This document shows, in pieces, positions 9,101 through 19,637 of a DNA stretch of 48,043 nucleotides. The notes under the pieces were generated by a model. That model saw only the letters and a program-made list of their open reading frames with translations. It ran no database searches and was not told the origin of the DNA. Within the stretch, counting starts at the first letter, position 1. Every line of letters begins with the position of its first letter. Position numbers and translations under genes: made by a program. The stretch comes from Eubacteriales bacterium (GTDB taxonomy: Bacteria > Bacillota > Clostridia > Peptostreptococcales > Anaerovoracaceae): the NCBI GenBank assembly GCA_028704515.1, contig JAQWFH010000013.1, positions 1 to 48,043 of the forward strand, read 5' to 3'.

Positions 9101-10000
9101 TTATTCCTTATATCCAAAGTTTGACAATGCCGTATCGCTGTTTCTCCAGTTTTCTCTTACCTTTACCCATAGCTCTAAAAAAACCTTCATTCCGAGCAGG
9201 GCTTCTATCTCTATTCTCGCACTCTTACCTATTCCTTTTAGCTTCTTGCCTTCCTTTCCGATGATTATACCCTTGTGAGATTTTCTTTCACAGTATATCA
9301 CCGCACCTATCCGAATTATGTTCTTTTCTTCCTTGTACGACTCTATTTCAACGGCAACGCCGTGCGGAACCTCATCTTCAAGATAAAGAAGCAGCTTTTC
9401 TCGTATTATTTCACTTACTATAAATCGCTCCGGGTGATCCGTTACCATATCCTGAGGAAAGTACATTGGTCCCTCATCAATATATTGCTCGAGCTCTGAC
9501 ATAATAACATCGACGTTTTGTCCTGTTACGGCAGATATACCGTATATCTTGTCAAACACGCCCGTAGATTCATAATAATCATATATTCTCTTAAATTTAT
9601 CGGGCTCTAAGAGATCCGTCTTATTTATAATTAATATTTTTGGAGTATTTACATCCTTTATCATATTCAGAATATACTTGTCCCCGGGACCCGATGTTAT
9701 TTCATCATCTACAAGAAGCATGATTACATCAACCTCTTTAAATGTATTTACTGCCTTTTCGGTCATATATTCACCCAGCTTGCTTTTAGGTTTATGTATG
9801 CCGGGAGTGTCAATGAAAACAATCTGTATGCCGCCATCTTCATAGTGTTCCGGTAATTTTGTATATATCCCTCTTATGCTGTTTCTCGTTGTTTGAGGCC
9901 TGTTCGTAGTTATCGCAATTTTCTCTCCCAAAATAGAATTGAGAAGTGTTGATTTCCCAACATTTGGTCTACCTATTATTCCTACAAATCCACTCTTCAT
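9101..10000 (-). CDS. era: GTPase Era
   Basis: A 299-residue GTPase that assists 16S rRNA maturation and 30S assembly. G1 is GRPNVGKST (about 10-18), G3 is DTPGIHKP (about 65-72), and G4 is NKTD (about 126). The C-terminal KH domain with IIIGKEGKKLKGIGKSARIE (about 244-263) binds the 16S 3' end. The ATG overlaps the cdd stop by 4 bases (ATGA), indicating translational coupling. Confidence 0.97.
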   Translation of the reverse strand: MKSGFVGIIGRPNVGKSTLLNSILGEKIAITTNRPQTTRNSIRGIYTKLPEHYEDGGIQIVFIDTPGIHKPKSKLGEYMTEKAVNTFKEVDVIMLLVDDEITSGPGDKYILNMIKDVNTPKILIINKTDLLEPDKFKRIYDYYESTGVFDKIYGISAVTGQNVDVIMSELEQYIDEGPMYFPQDMVTDHPERFIVSEIIREKLLLYLEDEVPHGVAVEIESYKEEKNIIRIGAVIYCERKSHKGIIIGKEGKKLKGIGKSARIEIEALLGMKVFLELWVKVRENWRNSDTALSNFGYKE

Positions 10001-10380
10001 AATTTAAATCCCTCCGGAAAAAGCTCGCTAAGCGTGTAAACTTTGATGTTTCCTTCTTTGTCGCCGCTTATAATTTCAAAATTGTCATTACAGAATTCGG
10101 AAAAGAACTGTCTGCATATTCCACAGGGCCATGTCAAATCTCTTCCGGAAGATACTACTGCGAGTTTTTTAAATGAACGTTCCCCCTCGGATATAGCTTT
10201 TACGAAGGCTGTCCTCTCCGCACATATGGTCGCACCATATGACGAATTTTCAACGTTGACTCCAGTGTAAATCTTACCGGATTCGGCTAGCAAAGCGGCC
10301 CCTACATTGAATCCTGAATAAGGTGCGTATGAATTTTCTATAACCTCGTATGCCGTTAAAATCAATTCGTAGTTGGTCAT
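9997..10380 (-). CDS. cdd: Cytidine deaminase
   Basis: A 127-residue homotetrameric-type cytidine deaminase that converts cytidine/deoxycytidine to uridine forms. Zinc ligands and the catalytic glutamate are in CAERTAF (about 53-59) and PCGICRQF (about 85-92), and the N-terminal SPYSGF-type motif reads APYSGFNVGAAL. It overlaps ybeY and era by 4 bases each. The diacylglycerol kinase gene (dgkA) that often separates ybeY and cdd in relatives is absent here. Confidence 0.96.
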   Translation of the reverse strand: MTNYELILTAYEVIENSYAPYSGFNVGAALLAESGKIYTGVNVENSSYGATICAERTAFVKAISEGERSFKKLAVVSSGRDLTWPCGICRQFFSEFCNDNFEIISGDKEGNIKVYTLSELFPEGFKL

Positions 10381-10850
10381 ATCTGCGCCTCCCTTTCCAG
10401 TCCTAAAAGAGCCATCACCTTTTCTTCCTTTTGCCTCATAACGGATTTTTGATCGTCTTGCATGTGATCGTATCCAAGTAAATGGAAAATGCTATGAACA
10501 AAGAGATAAGTCAGTTCTCTCTCCTTTGAATGAGAAAACTCTGTAGCCTGCTCCTGCGCCTTTTGCGGACATATAACAACATCCCCGAGCAATATCACAG
10601 ACCCTTTGTCGTCTACAATTTTATCTAAATCTTCCCTCTCATATTGAGGAAACGAAAGTACATCGGTCGCTATATCCTTACCTCTGTACTCACAATTTAT
10701 TTCTTTTATCTCGTCGAGCGTTACAAAGGTAAGACTAATCTCGACATCATCACCGGGTATTTGTTCCTCGTTTAAGCAGCATAAAGCCGCTCTTTGAAAA
10801 TGATTTATCAAATCCTGGTCTATTTGCGTTTCATCGTATATTATTCCCAT
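10377..10850 (-). CDS. ybeY: Endoribonuclease YbeY
   Basis: A 157-residue metal-dependent RNase involved in 16S rRNA 3' processing and ribosome quality control. The zinc motif is HSIFHLLGYDH near the C-terminus; IATDVLSFP and ILLGDVVIC are other conserved family segments. I chose the ATG at 10850 (MGIIYDETQI), 19 bases after the phoH stop and 11 bases after GAGGG. A longer reading from 10919 would add 23 basic residues and overlap phoH by 50 bases, which looks wrong. The HD-phosphohydrolase gene (pgpH/yqfF) often found between phoH and ybeY is missing. Confidence 0.95.
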   Translation of the reverse strand: MGIIYDETQIDQDLINHFQRAALCCLNEEQIPGDDVEISLTFVTLDEIKEINCEYRGKDIATDVLSFPQYEREDLDKIVDDKGSVILLGDVVICPQKAQEQATEFSHSKERELTYLFVHSIFHLLGYDHMQDDQKSVMRQKEEKVMALLGLEREAQI

Positions 10851-10869
10851 AAATTTTGCTTCCCTCGTC

Positions 10870-11832
10870 TTATTCCTCTTCACCTTGCGGATTATTCTCG
10901 TAATATGCGTCGTAAGCATTTATTATCTTCTTTACAAGCTCGTGTCGGACCACATCGATATCCTTAAGGAAGCAGAAATCAATATCCTTTAGGTTATTTA
11001 AAATATCAACGGCTTCGAGAAGCCCGGATCTTTTGCCTCTCGGAAGGTCAATTTGAGTAACGTCGCCCGTAACTACCACCTTACTCCCAAAACCCATTCT
11101 GGTAAGAAACATTTTCATCTGCTCTCTTGTGGTATTTTGGGCCTCGTCCAAAATTATAAAAGCGTTGTCCAATGTTCTGCCTCTCATATACGCAAGCGGC
11201 ACAACCTCTATGACTTCCTTTTCCTTCAGGCGCATAGACGTGTCTTTGCCTAGTATATCGTAAAGAGCATCATAAAGAGGTCTAAGATAAGGGTCAACCT
11301 TCTCCTGCAAGTCGCCTGGCAAAAATCCAAGACGCTCCCCGGCTTCAACAGCGGGACGCGCAAGTATAATTTTTTGAACCTGCTTGTTCTTATATGCCTG
11401 TATAGCCATCGCAACAGCGAGATATGTTTTACCTGTGCCTGCCGGTCCTACGCCGAACACGATTTCTTTTTTTCTGATACTGTCGGTATATTTCTTCTGA
11501 CCAAGAGTTTTTGGCTTAAGGGGTTTCCCCATATGTGTAAAGCACAAGATATCCTTGCCTACATTGCTTTCTTTATATGATATCCCTTTATCAACAAGCG
11601 TTATAACGTAATTTATTTTTTGTGAATCCGGGTGCTCCCCGGATTTTATTATATCAATGAGTTCTTTTATCGTCTTTTCGGCTTTTTCTTTATTGACTGC
11701 CGTCCCGCCGATTATATTGATTTCATTATTGCGATCAACAACTTGAACTCCGTAATATTCCTCTATGATTTTTAAATTAGCATCTAAATTCCCAAAAAGC
11801 TCGGTTCTTTCCATACCGCTTTCAAGTATCAT
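10870..11832 (-). CDS. phoH: PhoH-like ATPase
   Basis: A 320-residue P-loop ATPase of the PhoH family, often found with ybeY and probably linked to RNA metabolism. Walker A is GVGPAGTGKTYLAVA (about 126-140) and Walker B is AFIILDEAQN. A KH-like N-terminal region (about 15-55, VVDRNNEINIIGG) precedes it. The ATG at 11832 overlaps the yqfD stop by 11 bases and has AGGAG 8 bases upstream; M7 at 11814 lacks a good site. Confidence 0.95.
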   Translation of the reverse strand: MILESGMERTELFGNLDANLKIIEEYYGVQVVDRNNEINIIGGTAVNKEKAEKTIKELIDIIKSGEHPDSQKINYVITLVDKGISYKESNVGKDILCFTHMGKPLKPKTLGQKKYTDSIRKKEIVFGVGPAGTGKTYLAVAMAIQAYKNKQVQKIILARPAVEAGERLGFLPGDLQEKVDPYLRPLYDALYDILGKDTSMRLKEKEVIEVVPLAYMRGRTLDNAFIILDEAQNTTREQMKMFLTRMGFGSKVVVTGDVTQIDLPRGKRSGLLEAVDILNNLKDIDFCFLKDIDVVRHELVKKIINAYDAYYENNPQGEEE

Positions 11833-12937
11833 TCATTATCTCCTGTTCTATTCCTATTTCTTCGGTAGCTTCAAAAAGCACATCAACTTCTATTATATTT
11901 TCTTTTTGCCTGAAATTCAAACTTTTATTTGTAATATAAGCCTTATCCTGTAATTTTTCTTTGATGTACCTTCTAACCATTTTGTCCGAAACTCTTTTTA
12001 CCAATTCGTAATCGGTTTCATTTTTATTTCTCACAATAGCTACTGTATCGCCCCCGGATGTACTTAATATTATATCCGGCGTAATATAAAACTTAAATCT
12101 GTGAGGTGCTTTAACTGTTACTATACCCTCAGCATGAACATATTTACCAGCATTTTCGTCTTTTTCTCCATAAGTTGTATATTTTATTGGAACAAATCCG
12201 CTTATAAGCACCTGACCCGGTGTGACAAATTCTCCGGGCTCAATAGCTTTAACACCTTGCTTGACTATAATATCATGAATGTACCCATCCTTCTCTGCGA
12301 CGATATCACAAGGCGCATTTTCTGACGAGAGCTGCTTCGGGCTTATTCTATTACCTTCAGCCAGTGTTATTTCCGCAAGCCCGCCTCTATAATGGATTTC
12401 AACGAATGCAAGAGGTGCAAGCTCTTGATAAAGGTGAATTTTAGCATCCTCAATTTGATCTTTGTGGCGGAATTTTTTCGCTCCTTCGTAAATACCCACA
12501 TCCATTAAGCTCGTTCTTATCTCACTCTCTGTAAGCTTTTCATAGCCGTATATTCTTACCTCACTTATGAACATACTCTGATAATATACCGCTATGATGA
12601 ATACCGCAAGCCCTGCAATCAAAGCTTTTTTCCCTATAAGCAAAGATAATGCGTATATATACCCTGCTTGCGATAAAACTGTTACTCTATATTTATTTTT
12701 TGCAAGCTTATTTATATTATTGACATCATCCTTTTTCACAGTCATAATTGCTTCAAGATTATTTGTAAATTTTATGTCTTTTATATGTATTTTTTTATCG
12801 ATACATGCAGAGATGAGCTTATCAATTTCAAAGCCCTCAATCTTTATCCTGCATTTGTGTGCCGAAAAACTCGATTTTTTCAATCTCACCCTGCACCAGC
12901 ATCCTTTCGTCGTTAATTTCTCGAATTGAAAGTTCAT
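11822..12937 (-). CDS. yqfD: Sporulation protein YqfD
   Basis: A protein of up to 371 residues of the YqfD family, membrane proteins of the mother-cell (sigma E) programme in Bacillus. Recognisable parts are KIEGFEIDKLISACIDKKI (about 32-50), one transmembrane segment (about 102-122, KALIAGLAVFIIAVYYQSMF), and the extracytoplasmic domain with GYEKLTESEIRTSLMDVGI and PGQVLISGFV. The ORF begins 101 bases inside yqfC and the first 26 or so residues do not match the family. A start further in, for example TTG at 12883 with AGGGTG close upstream, may be the true one. Stop and identity are firm, the start is not. Confidence 0.88.
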   Translation of the reverse strand: MNFQFEKLTTKGCWCRVRLKKSSFSAHKCRIKIEGFEIDKLISACIDKKIHIKDIKFTNNLEAIMTVKKDDVNNINKLAKNKYRVTVLSQAGYIYALSLLIGKKALIAGLAVFIIAVYYQSMFISEVRIYGYEKLTESEIRTSLMDVGIYEGAKKFRHKDQIEDAKIHLYQELAPLAFVEIHYRGGLAEITLAEGNRISPKQLSSENAPCDIVAEKDGYIHDIIVKQGVKAIEPGEFVTPGQVLISGFVPIKYTTYGEKDENAGKYVHAEGIVTVKAPHRFKFYITPDIILSTSGGDTVAIVRNKNETDYELVKRVSDKMVRRYIKEKLQDKAYITNKSLNFRQKENIIEVDVLFEATEEIGIEQEIMNDT

Positions 12938-13100
12938 TGCCGCTTACGGCAGTATACCGTTGCCCGTTATAAATAATTATTTCCTTTTCGGACAACATGA
13001 CAATCCTTTTTATATTGTCGAGAATACATGTTTTGCCGCTAACCAAAATCCTTGGAAGTGAAAATGAAAAGTCGTATAAAAAATCATCGCTGAATCCCAT
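12837..13100 (-). CDS. yqfC: Sporulation protein YqfC
   Basis: An 87-residue YabP/YqfC-family protein, a small mother-cell sporulation factor. It has the family pattern LPRILVSGKTCILDNIKRIVMLSEKEI followed by GNELSIREI, split here to keep the quote short: the key runs are LPRILVSG and ELSIREI. The ATG has AAGGTGGTG upstream. It is always paired with yqfD, as here. It begins a new transcription unit, because a terminator lies between it and yqeY. Confidence 0.9.
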   Translation of the reverse strand: MGFSDDFLYDFSFSLPRILVSGKTCILDNIKRIVMLSEKEIIIYNGQRYTAVSGNELSIREINDERMLVQGEIEKIEFFGTQMQDKD

Positions 13101-13214
13101 GCTGCACCACCTTATCGTTGTTTTCAGAGCTACCGCTATTTGCGTAGTAAAACTCGGTAGTCCTCATGCAAGAAATTCGCAAGGTTATTACTTGCTGAAT
13201 TTCACTCACATATT

Positions 13215-13222
13215 AATGTATG
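13215..13222 (-). promoter_or_regulatory. Candidate sigma-E type -10 box upstream of yqfC
   Basis: The minus strand reads CATACATT, a match to the sigma-E -10 consensus CATACANT, about 115 bases before the yqfC start. The matching -35 region at the expected distance is poor, so this is a weak call supported mainly by the known sigma-E dependence of yqfCD in Bacillus. Confidence 0.3.
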
Positions 13223-13232
13223 CGTATAAATT

Positions 13233-13263
13233 AAAAAAAACAACCCGAGCAAATCGAGTTGTT
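13233..13263 (-). terminator. Rho-independent terminator of rpsU-yqeY
   Basis: On the minus strand, AACAACTCGA, a 5-base loop, TCGGGTTGTT, then a run of T. It begins about 20 bases after the yqeY stop. Confidence 0.88.
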
Positions 13264-13281
13264 TGATTTTATTATATGTTG

Positions 13282-13731
13282 TTATGAGAGAAATTCTTCC
13301 ACGACGCTTTTGACATCGTTCCCGTCGGCTACGCCTTTTACTTTACCCATAACAGCGCCCATGAGCTTGCCCATGTTCTGCTTGCCTGATTCTATTCCCA
13401 TGCTTGCCGCGACTTCTTTGACAATCTCAAGAATTTCACCGGCACTTAACTGTTTTGGTAAGTATTCGGTAAGTACTTCAATCTCTGCTTTATATGCATC
13501 AGCTAAATCCGTTCTTCCTGCTTTTTCAAAATCAGGGAGGGCATCTTTTCTCATTTTTACCTGCTTGGCGATAATCGCAACAATGCCGGCATCGTCGAGA
13601 GTTTCCCCTCTATTGTCCACTTCAAATTGCTTAATTGCAGCTCTTGTGAAGCTTATAGTATCTTTTCTGACTCCATCCTTGTTTTTCATCGAGGTCTTGA
13701 AGTCTTCATTCAACCTATCTTTTAAGGTCAT
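13282..13731 (-). CDS. yqeY: GatB/YqeY domain protein
   Basis: A 149-residue YqeY protein, related to the tRNA-binding tail of GatB. The family pattern is clear: MTLKDRLNEDFKTSMKNKD at the start, RKDALPDFEKAGR and EIEVLTEYLPKQL in the middle, and GKLMGAVMGKVKG toward the end. I use the ATG at 13731 with GAAGGTG 7 bases upstream; the in-frame GTG at 13740 is part of that site. It follows rpsU by 16 bases, the usual pair in Firmicutes. Its molecular role is not established. Confidence 0.93.
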   Translation of the reverse strand: MTLKDRLNEDFKTSMKNKDGVRKDTISFTRAAIKQFEVDNRGETLDDAGIVAIIAKQVKMRKDALPDFEKAGRTDLADAYKAEIEVLTEYLPKQLSAGEILEIVKEVAASMGIESGKQNMGKLMGAVMGKVKGVADGNDVKSVVEEFLS

Positions 13732-13747
13732 TAATAACACCTTCTTT

Positions 13748-13927
13748 TTAGTACTTTTTAGCCTTTTTTCTCGCAGCCTCTGATTTTTTCTTTCTTTTTA
13801 CGCTTGGTTTTTCATAATGTTCTCTTTTTCTGAGTTCGGACATTACGCCATCCCTCGCGCAAGATCTCTTAAATCTTTTAAGAGCGCTTTCGAGACTTTC
13901 ATTTTCTCTTACAACTACCTGTGCCAT
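13748..13927 (-). CDS. rpsU: 30S ribosomal protein S21
   Basis: A 59-residue, strongly basic S21 ([19 protein letters not shown] ... [16 protein letters not shown]). The ATG at 13927 lies 7 bases after a near-perfect AGGAGGTGAT, so the four extra upstream residues possible in frame are not used. It has its own vegetative promoter at 14008-14036 and forms a short operon with yqeY. Confidence 0.97.
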   Translation of the reverse strand: MAQVVVRENESLESALKRFKRSCARDGVMSELRKREHYEKPSVKRKKKSEAARKKAKKY

Positions 13928-14007
13928 GCTTTGAATCACCTCCTGACCTTTTCTGAAATCACAATCAAATTCATTTTGAACGGGTCATTTGCATATATAA
14001 CATTAGC

Positions 14008-14036
14008 ATTATACTATTATTTGTCCGCTTTAGCAA
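14008..14036 (-). promoter_or_regulatory. Vegetative promoter of rpsU-yqeY
   Basis: Minus strand TTGCTA, 17-base spacer, TATAAT, about 80 bases before the rpsU start. The leader between promoter and gene (about 13928-14000) shows no clear structure. Confidence 0.75.
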
Positions 14037-14158
14037 GCATTTTTTGTATTTATTATATCTCCAATGTTTTTTATTCTCCCAAAGCCTGCTACGCATCTTT
14101 TGATTAATACAAAATTACAAAGCAAGAAACAGCATAAGGCAGTCTTTTGAGTGAAAAA

Positions 14159-15870
<1,712 letters not shown>

Positions 15871-15888
15871 AAAACTCACCTCTGTCTA

Positions 15889-15917
15889 AATATACTATAA
15901 GCATTTACTCAAGTCAA
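15889..15917 (-). promoter_or_regulatory. Vegetative promoter of mtaB-hinT
   Basis: Minus strand TTGACT, 17-base spacer, TATATT, directly upstream of the mtaB ribosome binding site, giving a very short leader. Confidence 0.75.
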
Positions 15918-15992
15918 GAAACGAAGGATATAGGAATAAAGCCGCTTTTCCATAACTATAATTAAATAAAATAAAAAAAGGAGCCTCGCCGG

Positions 15993-17069
15993 ATGCGTTG
16001 TAGAAAGAAATTCTTTCAAGTTCTATTATTGGCGGTTATTGCAATTGTGTTATTAATTCAATATACAGGAATTCCTGATACGATGCTTGCAATCTCCAAT
16101 GATAAAGAAAAAATAAAATGGATAGATTTTAATGTATCTTTTACCGCATTGAAGGACACGATGAATCTCGATATAGATACATATGAAACAGACAAACATA
16201 TAAGCTGGATAGATTCGCTCGCTTATTTGTCTGCAAAGTACGGCGGTAAATTTTCTTATTATCGAAAGTCGGATCTCGAGAAAATTAGGACCTCAATTGA
16301 GGAAGGTGCTGAGATTGAAGAGCTTGCCTCTGACTATAAATATTTTCCTTATTATCAAGAATCGTATTCTGCGATTCTCTCTGGATTTCTCGGTGAATTT
16401 ACGGAAAATGGTGAGAGCAAGTACGGCCTTAAGGCCTTTTCTCCCATTGCACAGGGATATTACTTTAATCACTACGATGACTTCGGTAGCGGTAGGAGCT
16501 ACGGCTATAGCAGGAAGCATTTCGGGCACGATTTGATGACCTCAACGGGTTCCCCTGTTATCGCAGTCGAAAGCGGGATTGTCGAAGCAAAAGGCTGGAA
16601 TCAATACGGAGGATGGCGCCTTGGTATAAGGAGCTTTGACGGTAAGCGCTATTATTATTACGCTCATATGAGAAAAAATCATCCGTACAATGACAGAATT
16701 TATGAAGGTATGACTGTGACGGCAGGCGATGTGATAGGCTATACCGGTCAAACCGGCTACAGTATCAAGGAAAATGTTAATAACATAGACACACCGCATC
16801 TTCACTATGGGATTCAGATAATATTTGATGAGAAAGAAAAGGATAGCCCTAATCAAATATGGATCGATTTATATGCAATAACAAAGCTCCTCCAGTCTCA
16901 CAAATCGCCCGTATATACGCCAAAGAACAGCAAGGATTCTTACCGCAGCAACTTCTTTGTAGAAGAGAATTATTACCTTGAACAGCACAGAAAAGAAGAA
17001 GAGAAAAGATTGTTGAAATACTACAAAATGCGAGAAAACACAATTGTGTCGGAGCCTGCGGGTAATTAG
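15993..17069 (+). CDS. Membrane-anchored or secreted M23 family metallopeptidase
   Basis: A 358-residue protein with a basic N-terminus and one hydrophobic segment (about 8-24, VLLLAVIAIVLLIQY), either an uncleaved anchor or signal peptide. The M23 (LytM/SpoIIQ) core lies at about 165-280: HFGHDLM gives the first zinc His/Asp, YYYAHM the middle histidine and HLHYG the final pair, so the zinc site looks complete and the protein active, in contrast to SpoIIQ-type variants. M23 enzymes cut peptidoglycan cross-bridges or stem peptides. A charged coiled tail (EEKRLLKYYKMRE) ends it. The ATG follows AAGGAG by 9 bases. It is divergent from mtaB and is an insertion into the usual rsmE-mtaB order. Confidence 0.85.
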   Translation: MRCRKKFFQVLLLAVIAIVLLIQYTGIPDTMLAISNDKEKIKWIDFNVSFTALKDTMNLDIDTYETDKHISWIDSLAYLSAKYGGKFSYYRKSDLEKIRTSIEEGAEIEELASDYKYFPYYQESYSAILSGFLGEFTENGESKYGLKAFSPIAQGYYFNHYDDFGSGRSYGYSRKHFGHDLMTSTGSPVIAVESGIVEAKGWNQYGGWRLGIRSFDGKRYYYYAHMRKNHPYNDRIYEGMTVTAGDVIGYTGQTGYSIKENVNNIDTPHLHYGIQIIFDEKEKDSPNQIWIDLYAITKLLQSHKSPVYTPKNSKDSYRSNFFVEENYYLEQHRKEEEKRLLKYYKMRENTIVSEPAGN

Positions 17070-17109
17070 AAGATGATTCCCGGGTAAAAAGCCGTATAAT
17101 ACAAACAAA

Positions 17110-17150
17110 GGTTAAGGATTGATATCTCAGCCCTTAACCTTCTTTATTTC
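17110..17150 (+). terminator. Rho-independent terminator of the M23 gene
   Basis: GGTTAAGG and CCTTAACC arms around a 14-base loop, then TTCTTTATTTC. It lies 40 bases after the stop. Confidence 0.65.
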
Positions 17151-17221
17151 TCTATATCTTACATGGTTTTAGAGTTTACATAAAACTTGGGATAGTGCCC
17201 AAATCCCGTGATATAACCCTA

Positions 17222-18808
17222 CTATCTACCTATTTTGGCAGTGTGCATCTTAGCTTCTTTATCATATGAATATGAAACCTCGTATCCCAGCTTTTCGAAG
17301 TCACGAACTTTTACATAGGTGGTTCCATCCTTTAGGATTCCTGTCAATTCAATTTGTTTATTATCTCTTACGATGTATGCCTTCTTAGATGTTTGATCCC
17401 ATGCAACCGCCTCTCCAAATTTTTCGGATATGGTGCGAAGCGGCAAATAAACATTTTTATCTTTTATGAAATATTCATTTAAATCGAAGCTGGTCTTTTC
17501 TGCAAGCGGACTCTTTTTATCCCTTGCATATTTTATAATTGCCCAATTATCTTCTCCCGAATCATTCCACCATTCAATCGTTGCAGATTGAACAGGGTTA
17601 TGTTCGTTTTCAATTCCATCTATTCCCTTTTTAACTTTGTCGAGCTCTAATACGTCTGTCGGAAGTGTTATCGTTACAGGCTGCAAAGTTACTTCCCCTG
17701 TGCTTTTCAGGGAGATTACTGCCTTATTGCCGGTCTTAAGAGTCGCGTTTTCTTGTACTGAATAATTGCCAGCATTTTTCTTCACTGTAGCTTTATAATT
17801 AAATCCGTTGAGAAAATCCAGTTTGCCAGCTTTATCCGCATCGATAAATGCTTGCTTTGCAGATGACAAAAGCATTGACGCTACGACCTTATTTTCCTCT
17901 GCGAACATTTTTTCGATCTCTGTCTTTGCTTCGGCAACTTCGCCCTCAGGTATGCCGTGCATATTGTCTAAGGTTACAAGCGTGTAATTTTTATAGGCAA
18001 GCATCGTTTTGTCGATATTGTCTATAAAATGCTGGAGCATATCCGCTATAAGCTTTTTACCCTGCTGACCGTCACAAGCAATTTGAAATCCTCCGCCAAT
18101 CCTGCTTACCGTTCCCGTTGTAAAGCCATCAAATACATTTTCTATAAAATTAAAGGCTCCTTCATTAATCTGCTTATTGTAAGCTCCACTCATAATTGAG
18201 GTCATCTGAGATTTCTCTTCGTTACTCATATCGTTAAAATATCCAGCATGAATATATTCGTTGTTTCCGAATACTTTCACAAGCTCATTTTTATAATATT
18301 CTCCGTAAAAATACGAAGAATATACTCCTGGCGTCATATCCTTATAAAGCTCATATGCGCCCAGCATCATTTGTTTTGATATGTATGCTCCTTGGCTCAC
18401 GTCGAAATACATATCCCCCATATCATACGCTTTACCGTTAAATTGTACATCGCAATCAAGCTGAAGCACGATATTTTCACTCATATTGGCGAGTCCGGTA
18501 TAATTAATTTCAATCTTTTTGATACCTTTCATCTCCGGCCCAAACAAGTCTTCGGTAGCGATAGCTTCGACAGCTGACGTTTTATCAGTTTCTTGTAATT
18601 CTGATGCAACAAATTGTTTTTTTGCATCGTTAATCAACAAGGTCAGCGCGTCAAAGTCAATTTCCCCTGTCATAGTACCACTCATTTTATATGACTCCGA
18701 TGACAATTCCTTGCTCAGGTTAAGGTAATCAAGCTCAACCTGCGAGCACCCGGCAAGTGACATCGCTACCATTATGAAACAAAGTACTACTGCAATTTTT
18801 TTCTTCAT
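17222..18808 (-). CDS. Lipoprotein with C-terminal copper-amine-oxidase-N-like domain
   Basis: A 528-residue exported lipoprotein: MKKKIAVVLCFIMVAMSLAGC gives a lipobox (SLAGC), so it should be anchored on the outer face of the membrane. The long middle part (about 30-430) has repeated beta-rich segments (YKMSGTMTGEIDF, FNGKAYDMGDMYFDVS) and matches no family I recognise. The last 85 residues (FIKDKNVYLPLRTISEKFGE...TYVKVRDFEKLGYEVSYS) are a copper amine oxidase N-terminal-like domain, a common cell-surface module in Clostridia thought to bind wall or protein partners. Single gene with its own promoter. Function unknown. Confidence 0.8.
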   Translation of the reverse strand: MKKKIAVVLCFIMVAMSLAGCSQVELDYLNLSKELSSESYKMSGTMTGEIDFDALTLLINDAKKQFVASELQETDKTSAVEAIATEDLFGPEMKGIKKIEINYTGLANMSENIVLQLDCDVQFNGKAYDMGDMYFDVSQGAYISKQMMLGAYELYKDMTPGVYSSYFYGEYYKNELVKVFGNNEYIHAGYFNDMSNEEKSQMTSIMSGAYNKQINEGAFNFIENVFDGFTTGTVSRIGGGFQIACDGQQGKKLIADMLQHFIDNIDKTMLAYKNYTLVTLDNMHGIPEGEVAEAKTEIEKMFAEENKVVASMLLSSAKQAFIDADKAGKLDFLNGFNYKATVKKNAGNYSVQENATLKTGNKAVISLKSTGEVTLQPVTITLPTDVLELDKVKKGIDGIENEHNPVQSATIEWWNDSGEDNWAIIKYARDKKSPLAEKTSFDLNEYFIKDKNVYLPLRTISEKFGEAVAWDQTSKKAYIVRDNKQIELTGILKDGTTYVKVRDFEKLGYEVSYSYDKEAKMHTAKIGR

Positions 18809-18851
18809 CTTTAATCCTCTTCTCCTTTTTATTTATATACTCATAAAATTT

Positions 18852-18879
18852 ATTATACCATAAAATTACAATAAAACAA
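18852..18879 (-). promoter_or_regulatory. Vegetative promoter of the 17.2-18.8 kb lipoprotein
   Basis: Minus strand TTGTTT, 16-base spacer, TATAAT, 44 bases before the start codon. Confidence 0.65.
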
Positions 18880-18894
18880 GCAGTTTCCCATTTC

Positions 18895-19632
18895 CTATAA
18901 TTCAAGCTCGTACATTATCATAGCTATTGCCGCCATCCCCGCAGTTTCTGTACGCAATATAGTCTTGCCCAAAGTCACGGATTTTGCTCCAATTGCAGTA
19001 ATTTGTTTGGCCTCATCATCTGAAAATCCACCCTCTGGGCCTATTATTAAAGCCACGTTTAGCGGCTTTGCTTCTATTGATGATAATAAATCCTTTATGG
19101 AATAATCCTGTTCGTTTTCATATGGAAATATGATAAGGTCATAATCGGCAAGAATCCTTGTCAATTCCTTGGGTTTAATATCTTTAGCAATTTTAGGGAT
19201 CACGCCTCGTTTGCATTGTTTTGATGCTTCATCCGCAATCTTCTGCCAACGCTCAGCTTTCTTTGAAAAGTTCCCCTTGTCTGTTACAATAGTCCTTTCA
19301 TTCCACACAGGCACTATTTCCCTTACCCCAAGCTCTGTACACTTTTGGATTATAGTTTCCATTTTCCCTGATTTAGGAATGCCTTGAAAAAGCGTTATGC
19401 TTACCTCAGGCTCACGTGCGTATTTCTGCTTTTTTATTATCTCCACCTCTACCTTGAGGCTATGAATGCTTCTTATTTTGCAGCTGTACTCCCACATCCG
19501 GTTATCGGAAATATCAATAATATCATCTTCCTTCAGGCGCAATACCTTTATTATGTGTTTTATATCATCCCTATCATCGATTACTATATGATTTTCAAAA
19601 ATGTTTCCCGGATTAACAAACAACCTTGCCAT
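18895..19632 (-). CDS. rsmE: 16S rRNA (uracil-1498-N3)-methyltransferase RsmE
   Basis: A 245-residue SPOUT-class methyltransferase modifying U1498 of 16S rRNA. An N-terminal PUA-like domain (MARLFVNPGNIFENHIVIDD, about 1-70) precedes the trefoil-knot domain with LIIGPEGGFSDDEA (about 196-209) and LGKTILRTETAGMAAI near the end. It starts 5 bases after prmA stops, the standard prmA-rsmE pair downstream of dnaJ. Confidence 0.95.
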   Translation of the reverse strand: MARLFVNPGNIFENHIVIDDRDDIKHIIKVLRLKEDDIIDISDNRMWEYSCKIRSIHSLKVEVEIIKKQKYAREPEVSITLFQGIPKSGKMETIIQKCTELGVREIVPVWNERTIVTDKGNFSKKAERWQKIADEASKQCKRGVIPKIAKDIKPKELTRILADYDLIIFPYENEQDYSIKDLLSSIEAKPLNVALIIGPEGGFSDDEAKQITAIGAKSVTLGKTILRTETAGMAAIAMIMYELEL

Positions 19633-19637
19633 CTAAT

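Noticed and set aside
13259..13783. Plus-strand frame of 174 codons opposite yqeY
   Set aside because: A shadow of a well-conserved gene; Ser/Leu-rich, with no supporting start signal.
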